64,000 nt of DNA from DATMER01 sp035536935 (GCA_035536935.1 DATLNC010000082.1:7943-71942), one strand, 5' to 3'; counted from the stretch's first letter, positions 38,169-47,354 are shown. The notes: generated by a model from the sequence alone, not told the origin. Made by a program: numbers and translations.

Positions 38169-39947
38169 TTACTGGCGCGCAGCTTCTTGCCGCTCGTGCC
38201 GCAAAGCCACGGCGCACTCGAAGAAGTTTTCCAGGTGACGCTGGACATCGGCCGCGGTGGAGTGCGCGAGGCAGCGGTCGGCCAGCTCGGACAGCTCGGC
38301 GGCGGAGGCGTCCCGGAGCCAGCTCTTGACCTCCGGGATCCCGCGCGGCGCCAGCGACAGGCGCCGGAGTCCCATGCCCACCAGCAGGAGGGCGAAACGG
38401 GGATCCGACGCCATCTCGCCGCACAGGCTGACCTCGATTCCCGCTGCACGAGCGCTGTCGATGACGAAGCGTAGCATGCGGAGAATTCCGGGATGAAGAG
38501 GCTGGTACAGACTCGCGACGTGCTCGTTGTTGCGGTCCACCGCCAGCGCGTACTGGATCAGGTCGTTGGTGCCGATCGAGAAGAAATCGACCTCGCGCGC
38601 CAGCACGTCCGAGATGAGCGCCGCGCCCGGCACCTCGATCATCACGCCCAGCCGGATGTCGCGGCGGAAAGGCAGCCCTTCCCGCTCCAGCTCCCCCATG
38701 ACCTCTTCCGCGAATGCCTTGAAGCTTCGCACCTCGTCCAACGTGCTCACCAGCGGCAGCATGACCCAGAGGTCGCCATAGATGCCCGCGCGGTAGAGCG
38801 CCCGGATCTGGGCACGGAAGATGTCCGGCCGCGCCAGGGTCAGGCGGATGCCGCGCAGACCGAGCACCGGATTCTCTTCCTCCGTCGCCATCATCTCGCG
38901 CGCCAGCTTGCGGCCGCCCAGGTCGTAGGTGCGGATGATCGCCGGATGCGGTGCAGCCGCCTCGATCATCAGGCGGTAGGCCTCGATGTGCTCGTCCTCG
39001 GTGGGCAGATGCGGGCTGCGCTCGATGTAGAGGAACTCGCTGCGGTAGAGGCCGATGCCGCAGGCGCCGAACGGACCGACCTCCGCCACCTCTTCCGGCA
39101 GGTCGATGTTGGCCATCAGCTTGATCTCGACCCCGTCGGTGGTCACGGGCAAGAGCTCGCGCGAGGCGAGCCAGGCGTTGTCGCGCCTCTGCAGCTCGGC
39201 CTTTCGGGTGCGGTAGTCTTGCAGCACCTCCGGCGTGGGATGGAGGATGATCGTGCCGCTCTCGCCGTCCACGATGATCGAGGCCTGCTCGCTGACCCGG
39301 CCGATCACGCCGGTGAGGCCGGCCACCGCGGGCAGGTTGAGCGAGCGGGCGATGATCGTGGTGTGGGAGGTCCGGCCTCCGGTCTCGATGGCGAACCCGA
39401 TCACGCGCGCCCGGCCCAGCCGGATGGCGTCCGAAGGCGTCAGGTCGTCCGCCACGATCACCACGTCGGCCGGCAGCTCCGACAGCTCGTGGTGCGAGAT
39501 CCCCTGCAAGCTCCGCAGGAGGTGGCGGCTGACGTCGGTCAGGTCTTCGCTGCGCTCGCGGATGTAGCTGTCGTCGATGTGCGCGAACCGTTCGTCGAGC
39601 TCCTCGGCAGTCTTCTTGACCGCCCACTCGGCGTTGACCTGGTTGGTGCGGATGCGCTCCACGACCTTGCCCAGGAAGCTGGGATCGGAGAGCAGGAGGA
39701 CATGGGCGTCGAAGATGGCAGCCAGATCGTTGCCGAGGTCCTCGCCGGCCTTCTCGCGGGTGCGCATCAGCTCGTGCCGGGCGTGGCGGGCTCCCTCGTA
39801 CAGCCGGGAGACTTCCTCCTCGACCTGGTCGAGGGCGAGCGGGATCCGGAACACGTCCGGCCCCCGCGTCTCGATGCAGACGGCCTTGCCGATGGCGATC
39901 CCTCCCGAGACGCCCATGCCGTGCAGGACCTGCATCTCGGAGCCCAT
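38169..39947 (-). CDS. ptsI: PTS enzyme I (phosphoenolpyruvate-protein phosphotransferase)
   Basis: A 592-residue cytoplasmic enzyme moving phosphate from PEP to HPr. The phosphorylated histidine is His195 in GGRTSHTTIIARS. PEP-site motifs are GIGLYRSEFLYIER, RTYDLGGRKL, PLVSTLDEVRSFK and DFFSIGTNDLIQYALAVDRN, and the catalytic Cys is in VSLCGEMASDP. Full length and all three domains are present. It lies 2 nt after HPr. No PTS sugar permease (EIIB/EIIC) is in the window, so it probably feeds the regulatory EIIA proteins here. Confidence 0.95.
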   Translation of the reverse strand: MGSEMQVLHGMGVSGGIAIGKAVCIETRGPDVFRIPLALDQVEEEVSRLYEGARHARHELMRTREKAGEDLGNDLAAIFDAHVLLLSDPSFLGKVVERIRTNQVNAEWAVKKTAEELDERFAHIDDSYIRERSEDLTDVSRHLLRSLQGISHHELSELPADVVIVADDLTPSDAIRLGRARVIGFAIETGGRTSHTTIIARSLNLPAVAGLTGVIGRVSEQASIIVDGESGTIILHPTPEVLQDYRTRKAELQRRDNAWLASRELLPVTTDGVEIKLMANIDLPEEVAEVGPFGACGIGLYRSEFLYIERSPHLPTEDEHIEAYRLMIEAAAPHPAIIRTYDLGGRKLAREMMATEEENPVLGLRGIRLTLARPDIFRAQIRALYRAGIYGDLWVMLPLVSTLDEVRSFKAFAEEVMGELEREGLPFRRDIRLGVMIEVPGAALISDVLAREVDFFSIGTNDLIQYALAVDRNNEHVASLYQPLHPGILRMLRFVIDSARAAGIEVSLCGEMASDPRFALLLVGMGLRRLSLAPRGIPEVKSWLRDASAAELSELADRCLAHSTAADVQRHLENFFECAVALRHERQEAARQ

Positions 39948-39949
39948 GC

Positions 39950-40219
39950 TCAGCTCTCCTCGTCGAACCGGTTGGCGATCAGATCGGTAACGGCTTTCAT
40001 GGCCGCCTCTTCGTCCTTCCCATCGCAGCGGATGGTGACCATGGTCCCCTGCCCTGCCGCCAGCAGGAGGACGCCCAGGATGCTCTTGGCATCGACGTCC
40101 TCTCCGTCCTTGGAGATCATGACGCGGCTCTGGTAGGCGCCGGCCGTGTGCACCAGCTTGGCCGCCGCGCGCGCGTGCAGCCCCAGCCGGTTCACGATCT
40201 CGGTCTCCCGCTCAATCAC
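39950..40219 (-). CDS. HPr, PTS phosphocarrier protein
   Basis: An 89-residue HPr. Counting from the GTG start, the EI-phosphorylated residue is His15 (LGLHARAAAKL) and the HPr-kinase target is Ser46 (DAKSILGVLLLAAG), exactly the classical numbering. Both sites intact means both arms of regulation (EI and HprK) can act on it. The GTG (40217-40219) overlaps the end of the EIIA gene by 8 nt; the longer frame is a shadow. Confidence 0.95.
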   Translation of the reverse strand: MIERETEIVNRLGLHARAAAKLVHTAGAYQSRVMISKDGEDVDAKSILGVLLLAAGQGTMVTIRCDGKDEEAAMKAVTDLIANRFDEES

Positions 40220-40667
40220 CCTTCTTCTCCTCGGTCGCCTCATCCGCCGTCGGCTCGGTGCACTTGGGGGGCTGCACCATATCACTCACCAGGCAGAGGC
40301 TCCGCTGGGCCTTGGCCTGCAACCAGTGCGCGACGTCGGAGAGATTGCTGTCCTCGATCGACTGGCAGGCCAGGCGCAGGACCATGGGGAGGTTCACCCC
40401 CGTGAGGATCTCGACCTTGCCGGGCTGCTGGAAGACCGTGGCCACGTTGCACGGAGTGCCGCCGTACATGTCCGTGAGGATGAGCACTCCCTGCCCCTCG
40501 TCGAGGCGGTCGATGGCGGCCGAGATCTGGGCCTTGGCCTCCTCGATGCCGTCGTTCCAATCCAGAGAAATGGCCTCGAATCGCGAGAGCCGGCCAGAGA
40601 TCGTCTGCGCCGCGGAGAGCAGCTCCCTGGCGAGGCCGCCGTGGGTCAATATCAGTTTACCGATCAT
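40212..40667 (-). CDS. PTS EIIA component, mannose family
   Basis: A 151-residue EIIA(Man)-fold protein. The phosphorylated histidine is His9 in KLILTHGGLARELL. GVLILTDMYGGTPCNVATV and LTGVNLPMVLRLA are family signatures. The C-terminal 30 residues are a charged tail. It lacks the fused EIIB domain of transport proteins, so, like EIIA proteins encoded with hprK and rapZ in Proteobacteria, it is likely regulatory. Confidence 0.92.
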   Translation of the reverse strand: MIGKLILTHGGLARELLSAAQTISGRLSRFEAISLDWNDGIEEAKAQISAAIDRLDEGQGVLILTDMYGGTPCNVATVFQQPGKVEILTGVNLPMVLRLACQSIEDSNLSDVAHWLQAKAQRSLCLVSDMVQPPKCTEPTADEATEEKKGD

Positions 40668-40721
40668 GATGGTTCAGATACCGTCTAATTCCCGTCTCAC
40701 TTATAACGCACGCGGGACTCT

Positions 40722-41600
40722 CTATCTTCCGATGTCCCTATGAATGACCCGCGACGGCCATCCGCCGGCTTCCAACTCGCCCCTGAGCCGCTCGCAGACG
40801 GCGACCGAGCGGTGCCTTCCGCCCGTGCAGCCGATCGCGACCGAGACGTAGCTCCGGTTCTCCCGGCGGTACCGGGGGAGCAGGAAGAGGATCAGGTCGG
40901 AGAAACGTTTCACCACTTCTTCATAGTCCGGCTGGCGCAGGAGGTACTCCTGCACCGCTTCGTCCTGCCCCGTCTTCTCCCGCAGGCCGGGAACGAAATG
41001 CGGGTTCGAGAGGAACCGCACATCGAAGAGCAGGTCCGTTCCGTACGGGATGCCGTGCTTGAAGCCGAAGCTTACCAGGGAGATTACCATTCCCGGCTCA
41101 TCGCCCGGATTGGTGGCGAACTCCCGGTAGATCTGGCTGCGGATCTCGTGCACCGAGCAGGTGGTGGTGTCGAGCACCATCTCCGCCCGGCCGCGCAGCT
41201 CGGCCAGCAGGTCCCGCTCTTTCAGGATGCCCTCGATGACCGCCTTGTCCGGCGCCAGCGGGTGGGGCCGCCGGGTTTCGGAGAAGCGCCGCACGAGAAC
41301 CTCATCCGATGCTTCAAGGAATAGCAGCGTCGGGTCCACCCTGTCCCGGTCGATCTCGGCTGTCAGCCGCGGGAACTCGTCCGCGAAGCCCGGGGCACGC
41401 ACGTCCGTCACCACCGCGATCCGGTCGTGCCCGCGCGCCAGCTCCAAAGGGCTCTCCAGGAACTGGCGCAGCAGCGGCAGCGGCAGATTGTCCACCACGT
41501 AATACCCCAGATCCTCGAAGCACTTGGCCACCACGCTCTTGCCCGAGCCGGAGAGGCCGGTGATCAGGACCAGACGAGGCTTAACGGCGGTTTCGCTCAA
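40722..41600 (-). CDS. rapZ: RNase adapter RapZ family nucleotide-binding protein
   Basis: A 292-residue protein. Walker A is GLSGSGKS (residues 15-22), followed by DLGYYVVDNLPLPLL. The C-terminal domain has SLVSFGFKHGIPYGTDLLFD and IGCTGGRHRSVAVCERL, both diagnostic. In E. coli RapZ binds a small RNA and guides RNase E to control amino-sugar synthesis. I start at a TTG (41598-41600) with GAGG 6 nt upstream and a 20-nt overlap with hprK; the longer frame reads through hprK and is rejected. Confidence 0.93.
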   Translation of the reverse strand: MSETAVKPRLVLITGLSGSGKSVVAKCFEDLGYYVVDNLPLPLLRQFLESPLELARGHDRIAVVTDVRAPGFADEFPRLTAEIDRDRVDPTLLFLEASDEVLVRRFSETRRPHPLAPDKAVIEGILKERDLLAELRGRAEMVLDTTTCSVHEIRSQIYREFATNPGDEPGMVISLVSFGFKHGIPYGTDLLFDVRFLSNPHFVPGLREKTGQDEAVQEYLLRQPDYEEVVKRFSDLILFLLPRYRRENRSYVSVAIGCTGGRHRSVAVCERLRGELEAGGWPSRVIHRDIGR

Positions 41601-42531
41601 GTTGCGCCTCGAGCTTCCTCGCGAATTCCCGGGCCGAGTGATGGCCCTGGAGCTTGAGTACATGGTTTCTTGCTGCAATTTCAACAAGTATGCTGACATT
41701 GCGTCCGAGTGCCACCGGCATCCGGATGTACGGACAGGGGGTTTCGAGGATATTGAAGAGGGTCTCGTCGAGCCCGAGACGATCGTACTGCTGGCCGGGC
41801 TGCCAGTGCTCCAGCTCGACGACCAGGTCGACAGCCGTGCGGTCGCGCACCGAGGCGAGGCCGAACAGGTCCTGGACGTTGATGATGCCGATGCCGCGCA
41901 GCTCCATGTGATGGCGCAACGGGCCTTCGCTGAACCCGATCAGCTCGCCGTTGGGGTAGCGCTTGATCGTGACTTTGTCGTCGGCCACGAGGCTGTGCCC
42001 GCGGGTGATGAGGTCGAGGGCCGACTCGCTCTTCCCTACCCCGCTCTCCCCGATCATCAGCACGCCGAGCCCGTAGATCTCGAGGAGCACGCCGTGCATG
42101 GAGGTCGACGGCACGAGGTGGTCTTCGAGGAAGTAGCTGATCCCCTTGATGACGGTCGAGGAGAGCTCGGGCGAGGAGAGCACCGGCACCTCGCGGGCCT
42201 GGCAGCTCACCAGGAAGCCGGGCAGCGGATCGATCCCCTTGGTGATGACGAAGACCGGCACGGGCAGGCTGGCGATGGTGTCGAGCCGGAGCTGGCGCTC
42301 GTCGTCGTCCAGGGTCTTCAGGTACTCGGTCTCGCTCTCGCCGATGATCTGGACCCGCCCCGGTTTGATGTAGGCGTAGTAGCCGGCGAAGGCGAGGCCG
42401 GGCTTCTGGACGCGCGGGTGGGTGATCCGGTTGTCGAGGTGGGACTCGCCGGAGAGGATCTTCAGGTGCAGATAGCCGAGCTCCTCGTTCAGGAGCTCCG
42501 AGACCTGGACGTTGGCATTCGGATCCATCAT
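41581..42531 (-). CDS. hprK: HPr kinase/phosphorylase
   Basis: A 316-residue bifunctional enzyme that phosphorylates and dephosphorylates HPr Ser46. His146 (STSMHGVLLEIYG) is the phosphorylase site. Walker A is GESGVGKS (161-168), ADDKVTIKR follows, and the family signature is MELRGIGIINVQDLFG. Its target serine is intact in the HPr gene of the same operon. It overlaps ptsN by 4 nt. Confidence 0.95.
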   Translation of the reverse strand: MMDPNANVQVSELLNEELGYLHLKILSGESHLDNRITHPRVQKPGLAFAGYYAYIKPGRVQIIGESETEYLKTLDDDERQLRLDTIASLPVPVFVITKGIDPLPGFLVSCQAREVPVLSSPELSSTVIKGISYFLEDHLVPSTSMHGVLLEIYGLGVLMIGESGVGKSESALDLITRGHSLVADDKVTIKRYPNGELIGFSEGPLRHHMELRGIGIINVQDLFGLASVRDRTAVDLVVELEHWQPGQQYDRLGLDETLFNILETPCPYIRMPVALGRNVSILVEIAARNHVLKLQGHHSAREFARKLEAQLERNRR

Positions 42532-42986
42532 TGGCCCTCCTGCTCGAGGAGCTGGATCACCGCCTCGGGCTCGCGCAGCTCCAGGATCCGGTCCGCCCTG
42601 CCGGCCCTGACCCAGCGCGAGATCGTGGCGAGCACCTGCAGGTGCTCGCCCGGCGAGGCGCTCGGGGAGAGGACCACGAAGAGCAGACGGACCGGCTGGC
42701 CGTCCGCGGCCCCGAAGTCCACGCCGCCCGGCGCCATGCCGATCGCCACGACCCCCTCGCTCAGCCCGGGGAGCTTGCAGTGCGGGATGGCGATGCCCGA
42801 GCCGATGCCGGTCGAGCCGAGCTGCTCGCGCTCCCAGAGCTTCTGGAAGAGGTCCTCCGTATCCCGCACCACGCCTGCTTTGGCGATCCGCTTGGCGAGC
42901 TCGTGCAGGACCGCGGCTCGGTCCTGCGCGGGCAGATCGGGAAAAATCAACTCCGGACGGGTGAGCGACGCCAGACGCACCGTCAC
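42528..42986 (-). CDS. PTS EIIA component, fructose/nitrogen (PtsN) type
   Basis: A 152-residue EIIA(Ntr/Fru)-fold protein. The phosphorylated histidine is His69 in GIAIPHCKLPGL. LFVVLSPSASPGEHLQVLAT is the conserved LFxLxxP...HLxxLA stretch. It lies between rpoN and hprK, as in many Proteobacteria, where PtsN links PTS phosphorylation to nitrogen and potassium control. The start is a GTG; a second GTG 2 codons later (42980) has better spacing from GGAGG. Confidence 0.92.
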   Translation of the reverse strand: MTVRLASLTRPELIFPDLPAQDRAAVLHELAKRIAKAGVVRDTEDLFQKLWEREQLGSTGIGSGIAIPHCKLPGLSEGVVAIGMAPGGVDFGAADGQPVRLLFVVLSPSASPGEHLQVLATISRWVRAGRADRILELREPEAVIQLLEQEGQ

Positions 42987-42994
42987 CCTCCGCC

Positions 42995-44482
42995 CTAGAA
43001 GATCTGCTTGCGGTCCGTCGAGGAAGGGATGCTCAGCTCGTCGCGGTACTTGGCAACGGTCCGGCGGGCGATCTGGATGCCTTCCCGGTTCAGGATCCGC
43101 ATCAGCTCGCTGTCGGACAGGGGGCGTTTCGGGTCCTCGGCCTGGATGAGCTGCTCGATCTTCCGCTTGACCGTGAGCGACGAGATGTTGTCGCCGTACT
43201 CCCGGTCGATGCCGCTGTGGAAGAAGAACTTCATCGGGAAGAGGCCGCGGTGGGTGTGCATGTACTTGTTGGACACCACGCGGCTGACCGTGGACTCGTG
43301 CATGCCGATGTCCTCGGCCACGTCGCGCAGCACCATGGGCCGCAGGTGCTCGATCCCCTTGTCGAGGAACTCCCGCTGCTGGCGGATGATCGAGGCCGCG
43401 ACCTTGTAGATGGTGCGCTGGCGCTGGTCCAGGCTCTTGATCAGCCAGACCGCGGAACGGATCTTGTCCTTGATGAACTGCTGCGCCTCGGACTGCCGGT
43501 TCTCGGTGCGCATGGTCTGCAGCATGCGGCGGTAGGCGCGGCTGACCCGCAGGCGCGGCAGGCCGTCGTCGTTGAGCTGGATCACGTACTCGTCGCCCAC
43601 CTTGCGCACGAACACGTCGGGCTCGATGTAGTGCGGCCGGTCGGTGCTGAACTTGCGCCCGGGATGGGTCTCGAGGGTGCGGATCAGCTCGAGAGCCTCC
43701 TCGAGCTCGGCGAGGTCCACGTTGAGCTTCTTCGCGACCGCCGGGAACTGGCGGCGCAGGAAGAGGTCCCAGGCCTCGCGGATCATCCGGCGGGCCAGGT
43801 CGTCCTCGGCAACCTCCTGGATGTCCAGCTGGAGCAGCAGGCTCTCCTGCAAGTCGCGGCAGGCGATGCCCGGCGGGTCGAAGCTGCGCACGATGCGGAG
43901 GGCGTCGAGGACCTCCTCCATCGTGTAGTGGGGGCAGTCGCCATTCCCCCCCTGATGACCTTCCTGCTCGCCCATCTCGAGGATCTCCTCGGGCGTGGCC
44001 ACGAGGAAGCCGTCGGGGTTTAGGTTGCCGATGATCAGCTCGGCGATCTCCCTCTGGCGGGGGCTGACGTCGGCCATGTGGAGCTGCCAGAGGAGATGGT
44101 CGTAGAGGTCGGGCTCGCGGGTGAGGCTGTTCTCGATGGGGGGCTCTTCGCGCTCCTCCATCATGGAGGGCTGGCCGGCGCCTTCCCAGTAGTCTCCGAA
44201 GTAGGCGTCGAGGTCGATGTTCTCCATCGACTCGGTGTGGTCGATCGGCTCGGGCGCGGCCGCCTCGGCCGCGGCTTCGTCTTGCCTCTCCTCGGGAGTG
44301 GCGTCCTTCTCCTCGATGACGTCGCCGGACTCTTCCAGGACCGGGTTCTCCACCAGCTCCTGGGTGAGGAGCGTCTCGAGCTCCATCCGGGTCATTTGCA
44401 GAAGCTTGATCGCCTGCTGGAGTGACGGCGTCATCACCAGCTTCTGCGCCAGCTTCAGGGATAGTTTTTGCTCTAACGCCAT
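42995..44482 (-). CDS. rpoN: RNA polymerase sigma-54 factor
   Basis: A 495-residue sigma-54. Region I is the Gln/Leu-rich start (LSLKLAQKLVMTPSLQQAIK, LLQMTRMELETLLTQELVEN), followed by an acidic region II. The core-binding domain spans about 110-290. The DNA-binding part has the helix-turn-helix DIGMHESTVSRVVSNKYMHT and the RpoN box ARRTVAKYRDELSIPSS near the C-terminus. Promoters served by it need an AAA+ activator; none is in the window. It lies between lptB and ptsN. Confidence 0.96.
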   Translation of the reverse strand: MALEQKLSLKLAQKLVMTPSLQQAIKLLQMTRMELETLLTQELVENPVLEESGDVIEEKDATPEERQDEAAAEAAAPEPIDHTESMENIDLDAYFGDYWEGAGQPSMMEEREEPPIENSLTREPDLYDHLLWQLHMADVSPRQREIAELIIGNLNPDGFLVATPEEILEMGEQEGHQGGNGDCPHYTMEEVLDALRIVRSFDPPGIACRDLQESLLLQLDIQEVAEDDLARRMIREAWDLFLRRQFPAVAKKLNVDLAELEEALELIRTLETHPGRKFSTDRPHYIEPDVFVRKVGDEYVIQLNDDGLPRLRVSRAYRRMLQTMRTENRQSEAQQFIKDKIRSAVWLIKSLDQRQRTIYKVAASIIRQQREFLDKGIEHLRPMVLRDVAEDIGMHESTVSRVVSNKYMHTHRGLFPMKFFFHSGIDREYGDNISSLTVKRKIEQLIQAEDPKRPLSDSELMRILNREGIQIARRTVAKYRDELSIPSSTDRKQIF

Positions 44483-44498
44483 TCAGATGACCTGACAG

Positions 44499-45233
44499 TC
44501 ACAGGGTGAATTCTTCTCCGAGGTAGATCTTTCGTACCTGGGGGTCCGCCGACAGCTCGGCGGGCGAACCGGCTCGCAGGATCTCGCCATTGTTGATGAT
44601 ATAGGCCCGGTCGGTTATTTTCAATGTTTCCCGCACGTTATGGTCGGTGATGAGGATCCCGATCCCCATCGACTTCAGGTGCCGGATGATACCCTGGATG
44701 TCCAGCACCGCGATCGGGTCGATGCCGGCGAAGGGCTCGTCCAGAAGGATATACCAAGGGCTGATCACCAGGGCCCTCGCGATCTCGACCCGCCGCCGCT
44801 CGCCGCCGGACAGGGAGAACCCCTTGGTCTTCCTCACCTTGGCCAGGCCGAAGTCCGAGATGAGCTGGTCGATGCGCCGCTCCTGCTCGGCATGGGCCAG
44901 ATCCATGGTCTCGAAGATGGCGCGCAGGTTGTCCTCCACGCTCATCCGCCGGAACACCGACGGCTCCTGCGGCAGATAGCTGATGCCGCGCTGGGCCCGC
45001 AGGTACATGGGCAGGTCGGTGATGTCCTCGGTGCCCAGGAAGACCTGCCCCGCATCCGGCGGCGTCAGGCCCACGACCATGTAGAAGGTCGTGGTCTTGC
45101 CCGCGCCGTTCGGGCCGAGCAGTCCGACGATCTCCCCCGGCCCGACCTCGATGGACACGTCGCGCACCACGGCGCGACCGCGATAGACCTTCCTGAGACT
45201 GAGGGTGGAGAGCTTCTGCCTCCTCTCCGTCAT
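44499..45233 (-). CDS. lptB: LPS export ABC transporter ATP-binding protein LptB
   Basis: A 244-residue ABC ATPase. Walker A GPNGAGKTTTFYMVVGL, Q-loop SYLPQEPSVFRRMSVEDN (typical of LptB), signature LSGGERRRVEIARAL, Walker B YILLDEPFAGIDP, switch His in ITDHNVRET. It powers LptFG to lift LPS from the inner membrane. The stop is 16 nt before rpoN, and the start overlaps the lptC/A stop by 4 nt. Confidence 0.96.
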   Translation of the reverse strand: MTERRQKLSTLSLRKVYRGRAVVRDVSIEVGPGEIVGLLGPNGAGKTTTFYMVVGLTPPDAGQVFLGTEDITDLPMYLRAQRGISYLPQEPSVFRRMSVEDNLRAIFETMDLAHAEQERRIDQLISDFGLAKVRKTKGFSLSGGERRRVEIARALVISPWYILLDEPFAGIDPIAVLDIQGIIRHLKSMGIGILITDHNVRETLKITDRAYIINNGEILRAGSPAELSADPQVRKIYLGEEFTL

Positions 45234-47263
45234 CCTCGCCCGCTCCCCGAACCGGCTGCCGGTGCCGGCGCTGGCTTCGCCACGGCCGGCTTGTCGTCCT
45301 TGCCCTTGACCTCCACCTTGCCGTCGTCGACGGAGTAGATGACGCGCTTCCCCTGCACCTGGTTGCCCTCGCGGTCCTTCATGGTCACTTTGTCGCCCGT
45401 GATCTCCATGCGCTTCGACGCGAGATCGTACACCGCCTTCTGCCCGGCGATCTGGCGCCCCTCCTTGGGATCGTTCATGCGCGTGTCGCCGTTGCAGATC
45501 ATCATCTTCGCCCGGTTCTCCTTCGTCAGCTCCACGTCCAGCTTGTCGCAGGAGAGCGTCTTGCCCTCCTGCACCACGCGCACGGAGCCGGTGTAGGTGA
45601 GCAGGTCGCCCCCCTCGAGGTAGATCATCTCCTGGGCTACGACCTCGACCGGCGCCCGCTTCGCCTTGGGCTGCCCTACGGCGCCCTTGTCGACCGGGAT
45701 CCAGAGCGTCTTGACGCCGCCGGCCGCGGTCAGCCGGTCTTCGGCCTGGTCGCCTTTGAGCTCGGCCGTGAGCATGAGGTTTTCGCCGCGCCAGGCACGG
45801 ACGTCGCCGCGGAACAGGAACGACTGCGGATCCTTGCGCCAGAAAGCCTCTCGCGACTCCACGTGGACCGGCCCCTCGCCTTCGCCGAGCGGCGTGCCGG
45901 CAAGCTCCGAGTCCGGCGCCTGCTCCATGACGGCGCGCACGCCGCCGGTCGCGTTCATCACCTGGTTCTCCACGTTGTAGAGGATCCGCGGGGCGGTCAT
46001 CTTCCCGCGCTCGCTGACGGCTTCGACCGGATCCCCGAAGAACTCGCCGCGCCCCGAGTCCAGGTCGAGGGAGGCCCGGTCGCCCGTGGCCCTCGTCGTC
46101 TGGTCCCGGAACGTGACTTCATTGTGCAGGTTCACCGAAGCGAGCTGGCCGTCGGGCCGGAAGGCCGCGTCGGCGCGCATGCCGGTCGCGCGGCGTACCT
46201 CCTTCTGCCCTCCCCCGCGGGTGGTCTCGCGCAGCTCGACCCCGCCGAAAGCCTCCGCCTGCGTGAGCACGCCCTGGGCCAGCTGCCCTTCGATCTGGAG
46301 AGCCGTCAGGGTGCGGGTCACGCCGGCCGCTCCGGCTCCGACCGTCTCGATCATGGCCTTGGCGCTCTCGCCCCCGGAGAGCTCCACCTTGCGCGCCTGG
46401 TTTTCCGAGCCGGGCTGAAACTGGACCGCGAGGTCCCGGCCCGTGAAGCGGACGACGGATGCCCCGGCCTCATCAGAACCGGAGAGCCGGCCGCCGACGT
46501 TCCACTGCGCCCGGACGAAGGTCAGGCCGCTCTCGTCCTCGGTCAGGTTGGCGCTCAGCCTCTTGGCCCGGACCAGCTCGGGGCCGCGCCGCAGCGCCGC
46601 GTTGCCCTCGACCCGCAGGAGCCGCTGCTTGCGGTCGTAGACCGTGCGGTCGGCCGTGAGGTTCAGGGGGATCTCCGCGCCGGGCAGGCTGTCCACCCGC
46701 GAATGGCCCGCGAGCACGAACATCTCGTCGTTGAGGTTCACCTTCATCTTGTCGGCCTTGGCCACGTACATCTCGGCATAGCGCATCACCACCGGCTTGG
46801 GGCTGACCAGCACCCTCCCCTTTTCGTTGATGTGGAGCTGCGCCGTGCGGAGCATCAGCCCATCCGGCCCCTTGAGGACCACGTCGCCCTGGAGCCGGCC
46901 TTCGTTGCTCTCGCGGTTGAAGCTCGCCTGCTTGCTCTCTACGTGGTAGGCGCGCCCTATCTCGTCATAGAGCGTGAGGCCGACGCCGTCGAGGAAGATC
47001 GTGCCTCCCTGGTCGGCGCGGATGCTGTCGCCCCGGATGCGGAAGATCGGACGCTCGCGCTCGGTGAAGGTGTAGTCGAAGTCCTCGCCGATGAGCGCCG
47101 TGCCCTCTCCGGCCTTCGACGCCTCTCCCTCTTCCGACGGCCGGCGCATGGGATCCTTGCCGATCCGGCCGAAGATGAACAGGCCGGCGAGGGAGCCCAC
47201 GAGCACCACCATCACCAATAGAAGAAGGTAGCGGAGCTTGGAAATGTTGGAGCGGCGTGCCAT
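45230..47263 (-). CDS. Large LptC/LptA-type LPS export protein (fusion)
   Basis: A 677-residue protein with an N-terminal membrane anchor (LRYLLLLVMVVLVGSLAGLF). Residues about 55-190 read like LptC (TERERPIFRIRGDSIRADQG, GVGLTLYDEIGRAYHVESKQ). The remainder is repeated beta-strands of OstA/LptA type, with several copies of motifs such as VHVESREAFWRKDPQSFLFR, LLTYTGSVRVVQEGKTLSCD and RMEITGDKVTMKDREGNQVQ. Normal LptC and LptA are each about 190 residues, so this protein is a fused and expanded bridge across the periplasm. The C-terminal 25 residues are Ala/Pro/Gly-rich. Confidence 0.85.
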   Translation of the reverse strand: MARRSNISKLRYLLLLVMVVLVGSLAGLFIFGRIGKDPMRRPSEEGEASKAGEGTALIGEDFDYTFTERERPIFRIRGDSIRADQGGTIFLDGVGLTLYDEIGRAYHVESKQASFNRESNEGRLQGDVVLKGPDGLMLRTAQLHINEKGRVLVSPKPVVMRYAEMYVAKADKMKVNLNDEMFVLAGHSRVDSLPGAEIPLNLTADRTVYDRKQRLLRVEGNAALRRGPELVRAKRLSANLTEDESGLTFVRAQWNVGGRLSGSDEAGASVVRFTGRDLAVQFQPGSENQARKVELSGGESAKAMIETVGAGAAGVTRTLTALQIEGQLAQGVLTQAEAFGGVELRETTRGGGQKEVRRATGMRADAAFRPDGQLASVNLHNEVTFRDQTTRATGDRASLDLDSGRGEFFGDPVEAVSERGKMTAPRILYNVENQVMNATGGVRAVMEQAPDSELAGTPLGEGEGPVHVESREAFWRKDPQSFLFRGDVRAWRGENLMLTAELKGDQAEDRLTAAGGVKTLWIPVDKGAVGQPKAKRAPVEVVAQEMIYLEGGDLLTYTGSVRVVQEGKTLSCDKLDVELTKENRAKMMICNGDTRMNDPKEGRQIAGQKAVYDLASKRMEITGDKVTMKDREGNQVQGKRVIYSVDDGKVEVKGKDDKPAVAKPAPAPAAGSGSGRG

Positions 47264-47306
47264 CAGGTTCCCATTCTATAGTTGATCCCATCCTCCCTCT
47301 CCCCAA

Positions 47307-47352
47307 CCCTCTCCCTCACCTGCGTGAGGGAGAGGGAGCCGGAGGTGAGGGT
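47307..47352. repeat. CCCTCTCCC-type hairpin element
   Basis: CCCTCTCCCTCAC (47307-47319) pairs perfectly with 47324-47336 around a 4-nt loop, followed by a GGTGAGGG tail. The same layout (CCCTCTCCC stem then GGTGAGGG) occurs in the two repeats flanking the DUF559 gene at 55.3-55.9 kb. It lies between lptC/A and recJ, 3 bp from the recJ stop. Confidence 0.7.
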
Positions 47353-47354
47353 CA

